A stretch of DNA of 13,444 nucleotides, taken from NCBI GenBank assembly GCA_903898215.1, contig CAIUEQ010000010.1, positions 1 through 13,444 of the forward strand, written 5' to 3'. Positions within the stretch are counted from its first letter, which is position 1. Every line of letters begins with the position of its first letter. Below are positions 1-6,770 of this stretch, piece by piece. The notes under the pieces are model-generated. The model was not told the DNA's origin, made no database searches, and was given only the letters and a program-made list of their open reading frames with translations. A program made the translations under genes and the position numbers. The DNA comes from an uncultured Bacteroidota bacterium. GTDB lineage: Bacteria; Bacteroidota; Bacteroidia; UKL13-3.

Positions 1-1
1 T

Positions 2-706
2 ATTGCCAGTTTAGGTTGGGGAAATTATGAAGCTCAACTTATTGTAACCACAGGTGGTGGATGTACAACAACATCGTTACCAAAAACTATAAAAGTTCAT
101 TCAACTCCTGTTGCCGAGTTTACTGCAAATCCTTGGTTAACCACAGTGGCAAAACCTTATTTCGATTTTACCAATAAATCAATTTCACCTGATGGTGCGA
201 GCATGCATTATTTCTGGAATTTTGGGCCTGAAGGTTTACTAGGTTCTGATCGCTCTTCACAGGAAAAAGATCCTCAAGGCATCGGTTACTCAATTGAAGG
301 ATACAAGTTTATTAAACTGCGTGCTACAACTGAATATGGTTGCTGGGATACCATTAGCTATGGCGTTAAAATTGATCCGGATATTACTGTATTTATTCCA
401 AATGCATTTCATCCGCATTCAACAGGTGATGGTGTTCCTTGTCCTGATGGAACCCCTGATTGTAACGCACGATTTAAACTTTCGGCAAGTGGCTTCTTAG
501 TAATTGAGATTTACATTTTTAACCGTTGGGGACAACAAGTATATTTTAGCAATGATGCTCAAGAAGGATGGAATGGAAATATGGATGGCAAACCTGATGG
601 TGAAGGAATTCCTTGCCAGCAAGATGTATACATTTATCAAGTTAATGCAACATCATTTAGTGGTAAAGTATATAAATATTCAGGTTCAATAACCCTACTC
701 AGGTAA
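2..706 (+). CDS. Secreted PKD-like protein with T9SS type B (CHU_C, gliding-associated) C-terminal domain, 3' part
   Basis: The reading frame is open from base 2, so this is the 3' end of a longer gene; the GTG at 146 is internal, not a real start. The first ~125 codons look like PKD/Ig-like beta-sandwich repeats (an FWNFGPEG stretch resembles the PKD signature YxWDFGDG). From about base 389 to the stop comes a CHU_C domain: VFIPNAF opening, IFNRWGQQVYF, GWNGNMDGKP, VYIYQV and a KYSGSITLLR ending. In Bacteroidota this domain directs large extracellular proteins through the type IX secretion system to the surface or medium. The usual NGDGxND loop is replaced by a longer Cys-containing insertion (PCPDGTPDC), and a third Cys lies in GIPCQQD, so a local disulfide is possible. 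The N-terminal function cannot be seen. No terminator follows, so read-through into the next gene 97 bases on is possible. Confidence 0.9.
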   Translation: MASLGWGNYEAQLIVTTGGGCTTTSLPKTIKVHSTPVAEFTANPWLTTVAKPYFDFTNKSISPDGASMHYFWNFGPEGLLGSDRSSQEKDPQGIGYSIEGYKFIKLRATTEYGCWDTISYGVKIDPDITVFIPNAFHPHSTGDGVPCPDGTPDCNARFKLSASGFLVIEIYIFNRWGQQVYFSNDAQEGWNGNMDGKPDGEGIPCQQDVYIYQVNATSFSGKVYKYSGSITLLR

Positions 707-803
707 AACAGATTTTCAATTTTAAACTTTCCTCAATTTTTTTTACAACAATCAGTTGTCTTCTTATTCATATTCAAATTTTTTTTTCTATTTTTCAAAT
801 CAA

Positions 804-3359
804 TTGAAAAACAATTTTACATACCTCCTGATATTTATTTTATCGATGATAATTTACCCTACAAAGGGATCGATTATTAGTGGTCATATTTTTAATGATA
901 AAAATGAACCATTAAGTTTCACCAACATATTTATCAAAGGAAAAAATATTGGAACAACGAGCAATGGAAATGGATATTATGAAATAAAACTTGATGCAGG
1001 TACCTATGAAATTATTTTCCAATACATAGGTTACATTGTTAAAACAGAACAAATCGAATTAAAGAATGAAGAGACAAAAGTGTTAGATATTACTCTTCAC
1101 TTGCAGTCCTATTCATTAGCCGAAGTAAATGTGAATGCAAGTGCTGAAGATCCTGCTTATCCAATCATGCGACAGGCAATTGCCATGCGAAAAGTTTATC
1201 TGTTTGAGCCTAAAGAATATAATTGTAATGTGTATTTAAAAGGAATGCAACGATTAACAACTGTTCCAAAACGTATAGTTCTTTTTAAAGTTCCGGCTGA
1301 AATAAAACCCGGAATTATTTATTTATCTGAATCACTTTCGGAGCTAAGTTATCAGCAACCTGACAAAATAAAAGAGCGAATGATTAGCAGTAAAGTTAGC
1401 GGTTCAAATAAAGCTTTTAGTTTTAATCGTGCAGGAGCAATTAAATTTAATTTGTACGAAAATAATATCAATGCTTTTGATATTAGTGAACGTGGTTTTA
1501 TTTCTCCGTTGGCAACAAATGCTTTCTTGTATTATAAATTTAAATTAGAAGGAGAAAGCAAAGAAAACGGTCTAACAATTTTTAAGATTCAAATTATTCC
1601 AATAAGAAATAATGACCCAGTTTTTAGAGGGCATATTTATATTATAAAGGACAGTTGGCGTTTACAAAGTACCGATCTGCTCATCAACAAATCAGCTGGA
1701 ATTGAGTTTGTAGATACGCTATATATCAAACAAGTTTATGCCCAACAAGATGGCGGTGTTTGGATGCCGGTTTCACAACGATTTATTTTTGAACTCGATA
1801 TTTTGGGGTTTAGAGGTAATGGATATTTTGTTGCCTTGTATTCAAAATACAAAGTAAACTCAATGTATCCTTCAACATTTTACAATAAGCAACAACTACA
1901 AATTATAAAGAGTGAAAAAGTTCCAGAAACAAAAAAAGTTGCCAGAGTAAAAGTTAACAGAAAATATGAAACTGATTCATCAATGTTTTCTAAAAAATAT
2001 TTTAACAATGAAGTTTTATTAATTGATAAAAAAGCAAATAAAACAGATGATTCAATATGGAATGCTGTTCGCCCTGTTCATTTAACGGATGAAGAAAAAA
2101 TTGATTATAAACAAAAAGATAGTGAGGAAGTAATACATGATTCGAAACCCTATAAAGATTCTATTGATTCAATAAATAATAAAATAAATTGGTCGGGATT
2201 ATTGTTATCAGGATATAGTTACAGGAACAGTTTTAAGAAAACATCATTTTACTTTACTCCTCCACTTTCAGTATTGCAATTTAACACGGTTGAAGGTTTT
2301 GTATTTAATCCTCGAATAAATATCTCAAAAGAATTTGAAGAAAAACGATACTTTAATATTACACCAAATTTAAGATATGGTTTCTCCTCAAATAAATTTT
2401 ATGCAAAACTTAATACAAGTTACCGAACAAACGCAATCATGCATACAATATGGGGAGCAAGTGGTGGTTGGTTTATAAATCAATTTAATGATGCCACTCC
2501 AATCTCTTCAGCTATCAACTCTATTTATTCATTATTTGCTGAACAAAATTTCATGAAATTATATGAGAAAAAATATTTGAATCTTTCTTATTCATCAGAC
2601 ATCATTAATGGTGTGAATTTAAACACATCTGTTGAATATGCTCAAAGAAGTGCTTTAGTAAACACAACAAATTACACTTTTAATAATATTCCGAATCGAG
2701 TTTACACTTCTAACATTCCGATAAACAACGAAATTTCAAACACGAATTTCTCAACTAATAATGCTTTAAAACTGAGTATTAATTTCAATTTTGTTTTTGC
2801 ACAAAAATATATTTCTCGACCTGATCGCAGGTATAATTTCGGTTCAAAATATCCTGAACTGAATATTGGATACACTAAAGGAATCAATGCTTTTGGCAGC
2901 TCTGTTGATTATGACAAAATCACAGAAAGTGTTACATACGATCTGGATTTAAAAATGTTTGGAGCAAGTTATTTTGAAATTAAAAGTGGGCAATTCTTAA
3001 ACAACAGGAATCTTTATTTTATGGATTACAATCATTTTAATAGTAATCAAACTATTATTTTCTCTAATGATTTTCAACTGCTCGATTATTATTTTTACAG
3101 CACAAAACAATCGTATATCGAAGGCCATTTCAATCATCATTTTAATGGTTTTATCCTAAATAAATTTCCATTACTACGTAAACTCAAATGGCAGGAAGTA
3201 TTTACACTGAACTATCTCAAAACTTCAACATCACCAAATTATATTGAGCTTGGTGCAGGGATAGAACATATTTTTAAATTTATGCGTATCGATTTTTTTA
3301 CTTCATTTGAAAATGGAAATCGAATGCGAAACGGTATTGTTTTGGGCTTTGGATTTTAG
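804..3359 (+). CDS. CarboxypepD_reg-like / DUF5686 outer-membrane protein
   Basis: This is a large outer-membrane protein of the DUF5686 family, whose function is not established. From TTG 804 it has 851 residues. The N-terminus MKNNFTYLLIFILSMIIY is a good signal peptide. Next comes a carboxypeptidase-regulatory-like beta-sandwich of ~75 residues (SGHIFNDKNEPLSFTNIFI, then GTYEIIFQYIGY), then the DUF5686 region starting near the DPAYPIMRQAIAMRK stretch. The rest is rich in alternating beta-strand sequence and ends GFGF, with a terminal aromatic as in beta-barrels. The frame is closed by a stop at 723-725 and has no early ATG. TTG 756 would give 867 residues but adds an odd SYSNFFFYFSNQ leader encoded by a nine-T run at 779-787. 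I prefer TTG 804, whose sequence context matches that of the lysozyme TTG start at 12537. No promoter motif was found upstream. The gene ends before a perfect hairpin. Confidence 0.88.
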   Translation: MKNNFTYLLIFILSMIIYPTKGSIISGHIFNDKNEPLSFTNIFIKGKNIGTTSNGNGYYEIKLDAGTYEIIFQYIGYIVKTEQIELKNEETKVLDITLHLQSYSLAEVNVNASAEDPAYPIMRQAIAMRKVYLFEPKEYNCNVYLKGMQRLTTVPKRIVLFKVPAEIKPGIIYLSESLSELSYQQPDKIKERMISSKVSGSNKAFSFNRAGAIKFNLYENNINAFDISERGFISPLATNAFLYYKFKLEGESKENGLTIFKIQIIPIRNNDPVFRGHIYIIKDSWRLQSTDLLINKSAGIEFVDTLYIKQVYAQQDGGVWMPVSQRFIFELDILGFRGNGYFVALYSKYKVNSMYPSTFYNKQQLQIIKSEKVPETKKVARVKVNRKYETDSSMFSKKYFNNEVLLIDKKANKTDDSIWNAVRPVHLTDEEKIDYKQKDSEEVIHDSKPYKDSIDSINNKINWSGLLLSGYSYRNSFKKTSFYFTPPLSVLQFNTVEGFVFNPRINISKEFEEKRYFNITPNLRYGFSSNKFYAKLNTSYRTNAIMHTIWGASGGWFINQFNDATPISSAINSIYSLFAEQNFMKLYEKKYLNLSYSSDIINGVNLNTSVEYAQRSALVNTTNYTFNNIPNRVYTSNIPINNEISNTNFSTNNALKLSINFNFVFAQKYISRPDRRYNFGSKYPELNIGYTKGINAFGSSVDYDKITESVTYDLDLKMFGASYFEIKSGQFLNNRNLYFMDYNHFNSNQTIIFSNDFQLLDYYFYSTKQSYIEGHFNHHFNGFILNKFPLLRKLKWQEVFTLNYLKTSTSPNYIELGAGIEHIFKFMRIDFFTSFENGNRMRNGIVLGFGF

Positions 3360-3376
3360 ATAAAAACAAAGCAATA

Positions 3377-3402
3377 AAAAAGAGCTCCAAAAAGCTCTTT
3401 TT
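3377..3402. terminator. Bidirectional rho-independent-type terminator between convergent genes
   Basis: A perfect 10-bp inverted repeat (AAAAAGAGCT at 3377-3386 and AGCTCTTTTT at 3393-3402) encloses a 6-base CCAAAA loop. An A tract on the left and a T tract on the right give U-rich 3' ends in both directions. It lies between the stop of the DUF5686 gene (plus) and the stop of the universal stress gene (minus), so it can end both transcripts. Confidence 0.85.
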
Positions 3403-3427
3403 AAATTAGATTACAATTCTCGAATTA

Positions 3428-4309
3428 TTAAACTGACCATTCGTCTGTAAAAGTTTTCTTAGGATTTACACACATCACAGGAGCTTTTGTTGAGCGGTTA
3501 ACAACTTGTTGAGCATATGACCCGATAATATATTCGCTCAAATTTTTATCTTCCTGCTGCGTCATAATCATGATCAAGTCTGCATTAATTTCTTCGGAAT
3601 ATTTTATAGTTTCCAATGCGAAATTATCATCTGCATCTTCAATTATTTTTTCTGTGAATTTAATTCCATTATCTGTTAATAATTTTTCAATTTGTCTTAA
3701 ATTTAATAGCAATTTATTATCAGCTTCTTTATTTCCTGATTTAGATGTAAAAACATTGATAGTTGAATCATAAGCTTTACCAATATGAATAGCCCAATTT
3801 ACTTTTTGACGTGATTCGGTAGTAAGATCTAATGGGAAAATAATATTTTTATAACTGTTTATATGTTGCTCAGATTTAACCACTACTACAGGTACAATAG
3901 AATGGCTAATCACTCGAGAAGCATTACTTCCAATAATTTGATCAAGTCCTGACGCACCATGAGACCCCATAATAATGCTATCACAATGAAGTGATGAAAC
4001 AGACTCTGTGATCACTTTATATATTTTACCAAACTTTACATCTGTGATGCAATCAATATTGTGTTTTGATTTAATCTCAGAACTTAATTTATCAAGACGT
4101 GCTTTTGCTGCCTCTTTTGCTAATTCTTCTAAATGATCATTTTTTCCGAATGATAAAAAACTGGTAAGCATCGCTTCTTCAACTACGTGAAGTAAAGCCA
4201 GATTATTATTAAATTGTTTTGCAACCTCTATTGCATGGTTAAGTGCATGGTTTGCAATATCTGAAAAATCAATTGGTACAAGGATTGTGTTTTTTTTCAT
4301 GGTTTCCAT
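3428..4309 (-). CDS. Universal stress protein, tandem UspA domains
   Basis: A cytoplasmic stress-response protein of 293 residues with two Usp folds in one chain, a common arrangement in Bacteroidota. Domain 1 (about 5-148) starts TILVPIDFSDIANHAL with the nucleotide-site Asp14, and ends MGSHGASGLDQIIGSNASRV followed by VPVVVVK. Domain 2 (about 153-285) starts NIIFPLDLTTESR and ends SEYIIGSYAQQVVNR and APVMCVNP. The family ATP-binding signature is G-2x-G-9x-G(S/T). In domain 1 the second spacing is 8, not 9, residues, and domain 2 lacks the GxxG part, so ATP binding may be altered or lost. The start could be Met1 or Met4 (MKKNTILVP), both plausible by eye. The gene is divergent from the uridine phosphorylase gene and has a TACCTTTG box 23 bases upstream. 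The partner and the stress that induces it cannot be told from sequence. Confidence 0.93.
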   Translation of the reverse strand: METMKKNTILVPIDFSDIANHALNHAIEVAKQFNNNLALLHVVEEAMLTSFLSFGKNDHLEELAKEAAKARLDKLSSEIKSKHNIDCITDVKFGKIYKVITESVSSLHCDSIIMGSHGASGLDQIIGSNASRVISHSIVPVVVVKSEQHINSYKNIIFPLDLTTESRQKVNWAIHIGKAYDSTINVFTSKSGNKEADNKLLLNLRQIEKLLTDNGIKFTEKIIEDADDNFALETIKYSEEINADLIMIMTQQEDKNLSEYIIGSYAQQVVNRSTKAPVMCVNPKKTFTDEWSV

Positions 4310-4332
4310 AATAAATACTCAGTATTAGTTCA

Positions 4333-4340
4333 CAAAGGTA
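4333..4340 (-). promoter_or_regulatory. Candidate -7 promoter element for the universal stress gene
   Basis: On the minus strand this reads TACCTTTG, an exact match to the Bacteroidota -7 motif TAnnTTTG. It lies 23 bases upstream of the stress gene start, giving a short leader. No TTG -33 box is found 17-23 bases upstream, so support rests on the -7 match and position only. Confidence 0.5.
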
Positions 4341-4347
4341 ATTTGAT

Positions 4348-4381
4348 TTGTAATGTATTTTAATGATTGTTGTTAGCTTTG
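4348..4381 (+). promoter_or_regulatory. Candidate Bacteroidota-type promoter for the uridine phosphorylase gene
   Basis: TTG at 4348-4350 and TAGCTTTG at 4374-4381 match the -33 and -7 elements described for Flavobacterium/Bacteroides sigma-A promoters, with a 23-base spacer at the long end of the known range. The ATG at 4416 would have a leader of roughly 28 bases. It sits in the 106-bp divergent gap shared with the stress gene. Confidence 0.55.
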
Positions 4382-4415
4382 CAATCTAATACAAATCATT
4401 AAAATTGCAAGTAGT

Positions 4416-5279
4416 ATGAGTATTTTAGAAAGCGAATTAGTATTAAATGATGATGGTTCAATTTACCACCTCCACCTGCTTCCAGAAGATATTGCCGAAA
4501 CAATTTTATTGGTTGGCGATCAGGATCGTGTGCCGGAAGTATCAAAATATTTCGACAGTATTGAAATAAAAAAAAACAAACGCGAATTTTATACTCACAC
4601 AGGTTTTATCGGCAAAAAACGAATCAGTGTCATTTCAACTGGCATTGGGACCGACAATATTGACATTGTTATCAATGAATTGGATGCATTGGCAAATATT
4701 GATCTTCAAAAACGTAAAGAAAAAAAGGAGAAGAAAAGTTTAAAATTTATTCGAATTGGAACTTCTGGCTCTTTACAAAAAAGTATTGAAGTTGATAGTA
4801 TTGTTGCTTCCTCACATGGTTTGGGATTAGATGGCACTTTGAACTTTTACCCAATGCAGTTCAATGATCATGAATTAGAATTACAAACTAAAATTGCTAC
4901 TCAACTCGATCTTTCTTTTGTAAATAGTTATGTAACACAATCGCCCGGAAATATCCTTTCTCTTTTTCCCGAATTGACAAAAGGAATTACTGCAACTTGC
5001 TGTGGATTTTATGCTCCTCAAGGACGCGTATTACGTGCAGGTGTAAAAGTTCCCAATTTAATTGAGCGATTGAGCAAAGTTGATATTAACGGTTTGTTTA
5101 TCACAAATTTTGAGATGGAAACTGCTGCAATTTATGGGTTGGCAAAACTGCTTGGTCATGAGGCCGTTTCGGTAAATGCTATTGTTGCAAATCGTATCAC
5201 ACATCAATTCAGTAAACAACCTCACAAAACAATCGACCAAACAATTTTAAGAGTGTTGGATGTAGTTCAATTATCTTAA
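4416..5279 (+). CDS. udp: Uridine phosphorylase-like nucleoside phosphorylase
   Basis: This belongs to the PNP_UDP_1 family, which splits nucleosides with phosphate into base and ribose-1-phosphate in cytoplasmic pyrimidine salvage. It has 287 residues; E. coli Udp has about 253. Visible motifs, matched from memory to E. coli Udp, are: GDQDRV at 34-39 (Udp GDPERV), STGIGTDN at 74-81, RIGTSG with phosphate-binding Arg113, a PQGR stretch keeping the Q-x-R uracil-binding pair (Gln202, Arg204), and FEMET at 232-236 with the ribose-binding Met/Glu pair. The Q-x-R pair favours uridine over purine nucleosides. A Lys-rich stretch (about 98-110, QKRKEKKEKKSLK) is inserted before the central strand and accounts for part of the extra length. 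The start is the first ATG after a good promoter. The gene runs toward trpS, 51 bases downstream, and the two may be cotranscribed. Confidence 0.88.
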   Translation: MSILESELVLNDDGSIYHLHLLPEDIAETILLVGDQDRVPEVSKYFDSIEIKKNKREFYTHTGFIGKKRISVISTGIGTDNIDIVINELDALANIDLQKRKEKKEKKSLKFIRIGTSGSLQKSIEVDSIVASSHGLGLDGTLNFYPMQFNDHELELQTKIATQLDLSFVNSYVTQSPGNILSLFPELTKGITATCCGFYAPQGRVLRAGVKVPNLIERLSKVDINGLFITNFEMETAAIYGLAKLLGHEAVSVNAIVANRITHQFSKQPHKTIDQTILRVLDVVQLS

Positions 5280-5285
5280 ATTTTA

Positions 5286-5313
5286 TTGTTAGTTATTAAT
5301 TTTATTATATTCG
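5286..5313 (+). promoter_or_regulatory. Possible weak promoter upstream of trpS
   Basis: TTG at 5286-5288 is followed, 17 bases later, by TATATTCG at 5306-5313, one mismatch from TAnnTTTG. It would give a leader of about 10 bases before ATG 5331. In such AT-rich DNA a one-mismatch hit is weak, and read-through from udp is equally possible. Confidence 0.25.
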
Positions 5314-5330
5314 GTGGCTCATAATATTTT

Positions 5331-6329
5331 ATGGAAATTGTAGTAAGCGGAATACGTCCAACAGGAAATTTGCACTTGGGAAATTATATGGGTGCATTAA
5401 AAAACTTTGTGAAAATGCAGCACGAATACAACTGCTATTTTTTTATTGCAGATTATCATTCGCTCACCACACATCCCAATCCTAAAGACCTTCACAATAA
5501 TGTAAAGCAAGTTTTGGCTGAATATTTAGCATGCGGACTCGATCCCGAATCTTGTGCTTTATATATCCAAAGTGATCTTCCTGAAATCCCTGAATTATAC
5601 ATGCTGTTAAATATGCATGCATACAAAGGCGAACTCGAACGTGTTTCGTCTTTTAAAGAAAAAGCACAATCTCATCCCGATAATATTAATGCCGGTTTAT
5701 TAACTTATCCGGTATTGATGGCTGCTGATATTATTATTCATAAAGCTACCAAAGTGCCGGTTGGAAAAGACCAAGAGCAGCATCTTGAAATGGCACGAAC
5801 ATTTGGAAATCGTTTTAACAGAATTTATAATACAGAGGTTTTCCCTGAACCTTATGCTTTTAATTATGGCTCAAACTTGGTAAAAATACCGGGTTTGCAA
5901 GGTGGTGGAAAAATGAGTAAAAGTGATGGAGATAACAATGTGATTAATTTGATTGATTCGCCTGAATTGATCAGAAAAAAAATGAGCCGTGCTGTTACCG
6001 ATACTGGACCAACAGAAATGAATACTGCACCAACACCATCTGTTCAAAATTTATTCGATTTGATGAAGATTGTTTCAGAAGAAAACACCAGTAAACATTT
6101 TACTGATGCTTACGCAAATTGCAGCATTCGTTATGGTGATATGAAAAAACAATTGGCTGAAGACATGATCACTTTTTTAACTCCGATAAGAGAAAAAATT
6201 GAAGCCATTTCAAACGATACTTCGTACTTAGGAAAAGTTGCAAAACTCGGTGCCGAAAAAGCCCACGATAGCGCAACAAAAACATTGAATGAAGTGAGAG
6301 ATGTAATTGGATTTAGAAAGTTTTATTAG
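5331..6329 (+). CDS. trpS: Tryptophanyl-tRNA synthetase
   Basis: A class I aminoacyl-tRNA synthetase that charges tRNA-Trp using ATP and is essential for translation in the cytoplasm. At 332 residues it has the normal length for bacterial TrpS. The N-terminus VVSGIRPTGNLHLGNYMGAL carries the HIGH-type signature as HLGN (15-18). Next come FIADYHSLT, the ERVSSF stretch, LLTYPVLMAADIIIHKA, and VPVGKDQEQHLEMAR, all typical of TrpS. The KMSKS loop is exact at 194-198, preceded by GLQGGG. The start is unambiguous because the Rossmann strand begins at residue 3. The stop at 6327-6329 is followed directly by the repeat array, with no simple U-tract terminator. Nothing about the protein is unusual. 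Confidence 0.97.
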   Translation: MEIVVSGIRPTGNLHLGNYMGALKNFVKMQHEYNCYFFIADYHSLTTHPNPKDLHNNVKQVLAEYLACGLDPESCALYIQSDLPEIPELYMLLNMHAYKGELERVSSFKEKAQSHPDNINAGLLTYPVLMAADIIIHKATKVPVGKDQEQHLEMARTFGNRFNRIYNTEVFPEPYAFNYGSNLVKIPGLQGGGKMSKSDGDNNVINLIDSPELIRKKMSRAVTDTGPTEMNTAPTPSVQNLFDLMKIVSEENTSKHFTDAYANCSIRYGDMKKQLAEDMITFLTPIREKIEAISNDTSYLGKVAKLGAEKAHDSATKTLNEVRDVIGFRKFY

Positions 6330-6343
6330 TTTTTATATAGCAC

Positions 6344-6370
6344 ACGAACGTGACGTTTGCATGAACTTGG
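6344..6370 (+). repeat. X motif copy 1, with perfect 11-bp palindrome
   Basis: ACGAACGTGACGTTTGCATG followed by AACTTGG. It includes AACGT-G-ACGTT (6347-6357), a perfect palindrome with a one-base centre. It differs at three positions from copies 2 and 3 over the 25 shared bases. Confidence 0.75.
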
Positions 6371-6536
6371 AGTTTATTAGAAGTCATCTCAAAAATGAAA
6401 CCGCAAAGTGCGCGAAGGTTTACACAAAGTTCGCGAAGGTAAAGCACTCAATTTATTTTCCTGGCGACCTTAGCGCCTTCCTTGCGTTCATCGCGGTTAA
6501 ACTATTTTTCAAATGGCTTATAATTAAATATTATAT

Positions 6537-6564
6537 ACGAACGTAACTTTCGCATGAACTATAG
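6537..6564 (+). repeat. X motif copy 2
   Basis: ACGAACGTAACTTTCGCATG followed by AACT. Together with the preceding ATAT it is identical to copy 3 over 28 bases. Relative to copy 1 the central palindrome is broken and a CGAA...TTCG pair remains. It forms the joint between A1 and A2. Confidence 0.75.
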
Positions 6565-6704
6565 GAAACCGCAAAGTGCGCGAAGATTTACGCATAGTTC
6601 GCGAAGGTATTGCACTCAATTTATTTCCCTGGCGAACTTAGCGCCATCTTTGCGTTCATAGCGTTTAAACTATTTTTCAAATGGCTTATAGTGAGATATA
6701 ATAT

Positions 6705-6732
6705 ACGAACGTAACTTTCGCATGAACTTGGG
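6705..6732 (+). repeat. X motif copy 3
   Basis: Same core as copy 2 (ACGAACGTAACTTTCGCATG then AACTTGGG). It closes the array 38 bases before the uxs stop codon. Its right end resembles copy 1 (AACTTGG) more than copy 2. Confidence 0.75.
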
Positions 6733-6770
6733 GGAACTAATCTATATAAATATCCTAAAAATTGAATTGA

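Larger units (their letters stand above)
6344..6732. repeat. Intergenic repeat array: two 140-bp palindromic units (A) with three ~28-bp motifs (X)
   Basis: The gap 6330-6770 between convergent trpS and uxs holds no credible gene. It contains A1 (6397-6536) and A2 (6565-6704), the same length, with about 15 mismatches by hand alignment. They are separated and flanked by X copies starting at 6344, 6537 and 6705. The A2/X3 pair repeats A1/X2 at an exact 168-base offset, while X1 is displaced by an extra ~25 bases (6371-6396). Each A unit is an imperfect hairpin: AACCGCAAAGTGCGCGAAGG on the left is mirrored by CCTTnnTTGCGTTCATnGCGGTT-like sequence on the right, and an inner CGCGAAGGT faces ACCTTAGCG. 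The array is richer in GC than its surroundings. I recall similar CGCAAAG / CTTTGCG intergenic palindromes in many bacterial genomes. A 79-codon frame through A1 starts inside trpS and is not a gene. The array may act as a terminator or boundary. Confidence 0.85.

Noticed and set aside
756..803. N-terminal extension of the DUF5686 protein from TTG 756
   Set aside because: It adds 16 residues rich in Ser/Tyr/Phe across a nine-T run before a normal signal peptide; TTG 804 is the better start, though 756 is not excluded.
6307..6546. 79-codon plus-strand frame overlapping the trpS 3' end
   Set aside because: It starts with TTG inside trpS and runs through the palindromic A1 unit; the predicted peptide is just the repeat in translation.
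6330..6770. CRISPR array or tRNA cluster in the repeat region
   Set aside because: Only two long units and three short motifs are present, with no regular short repeat-spacer pattern, no cas genes and no tRNA cloverleaf.
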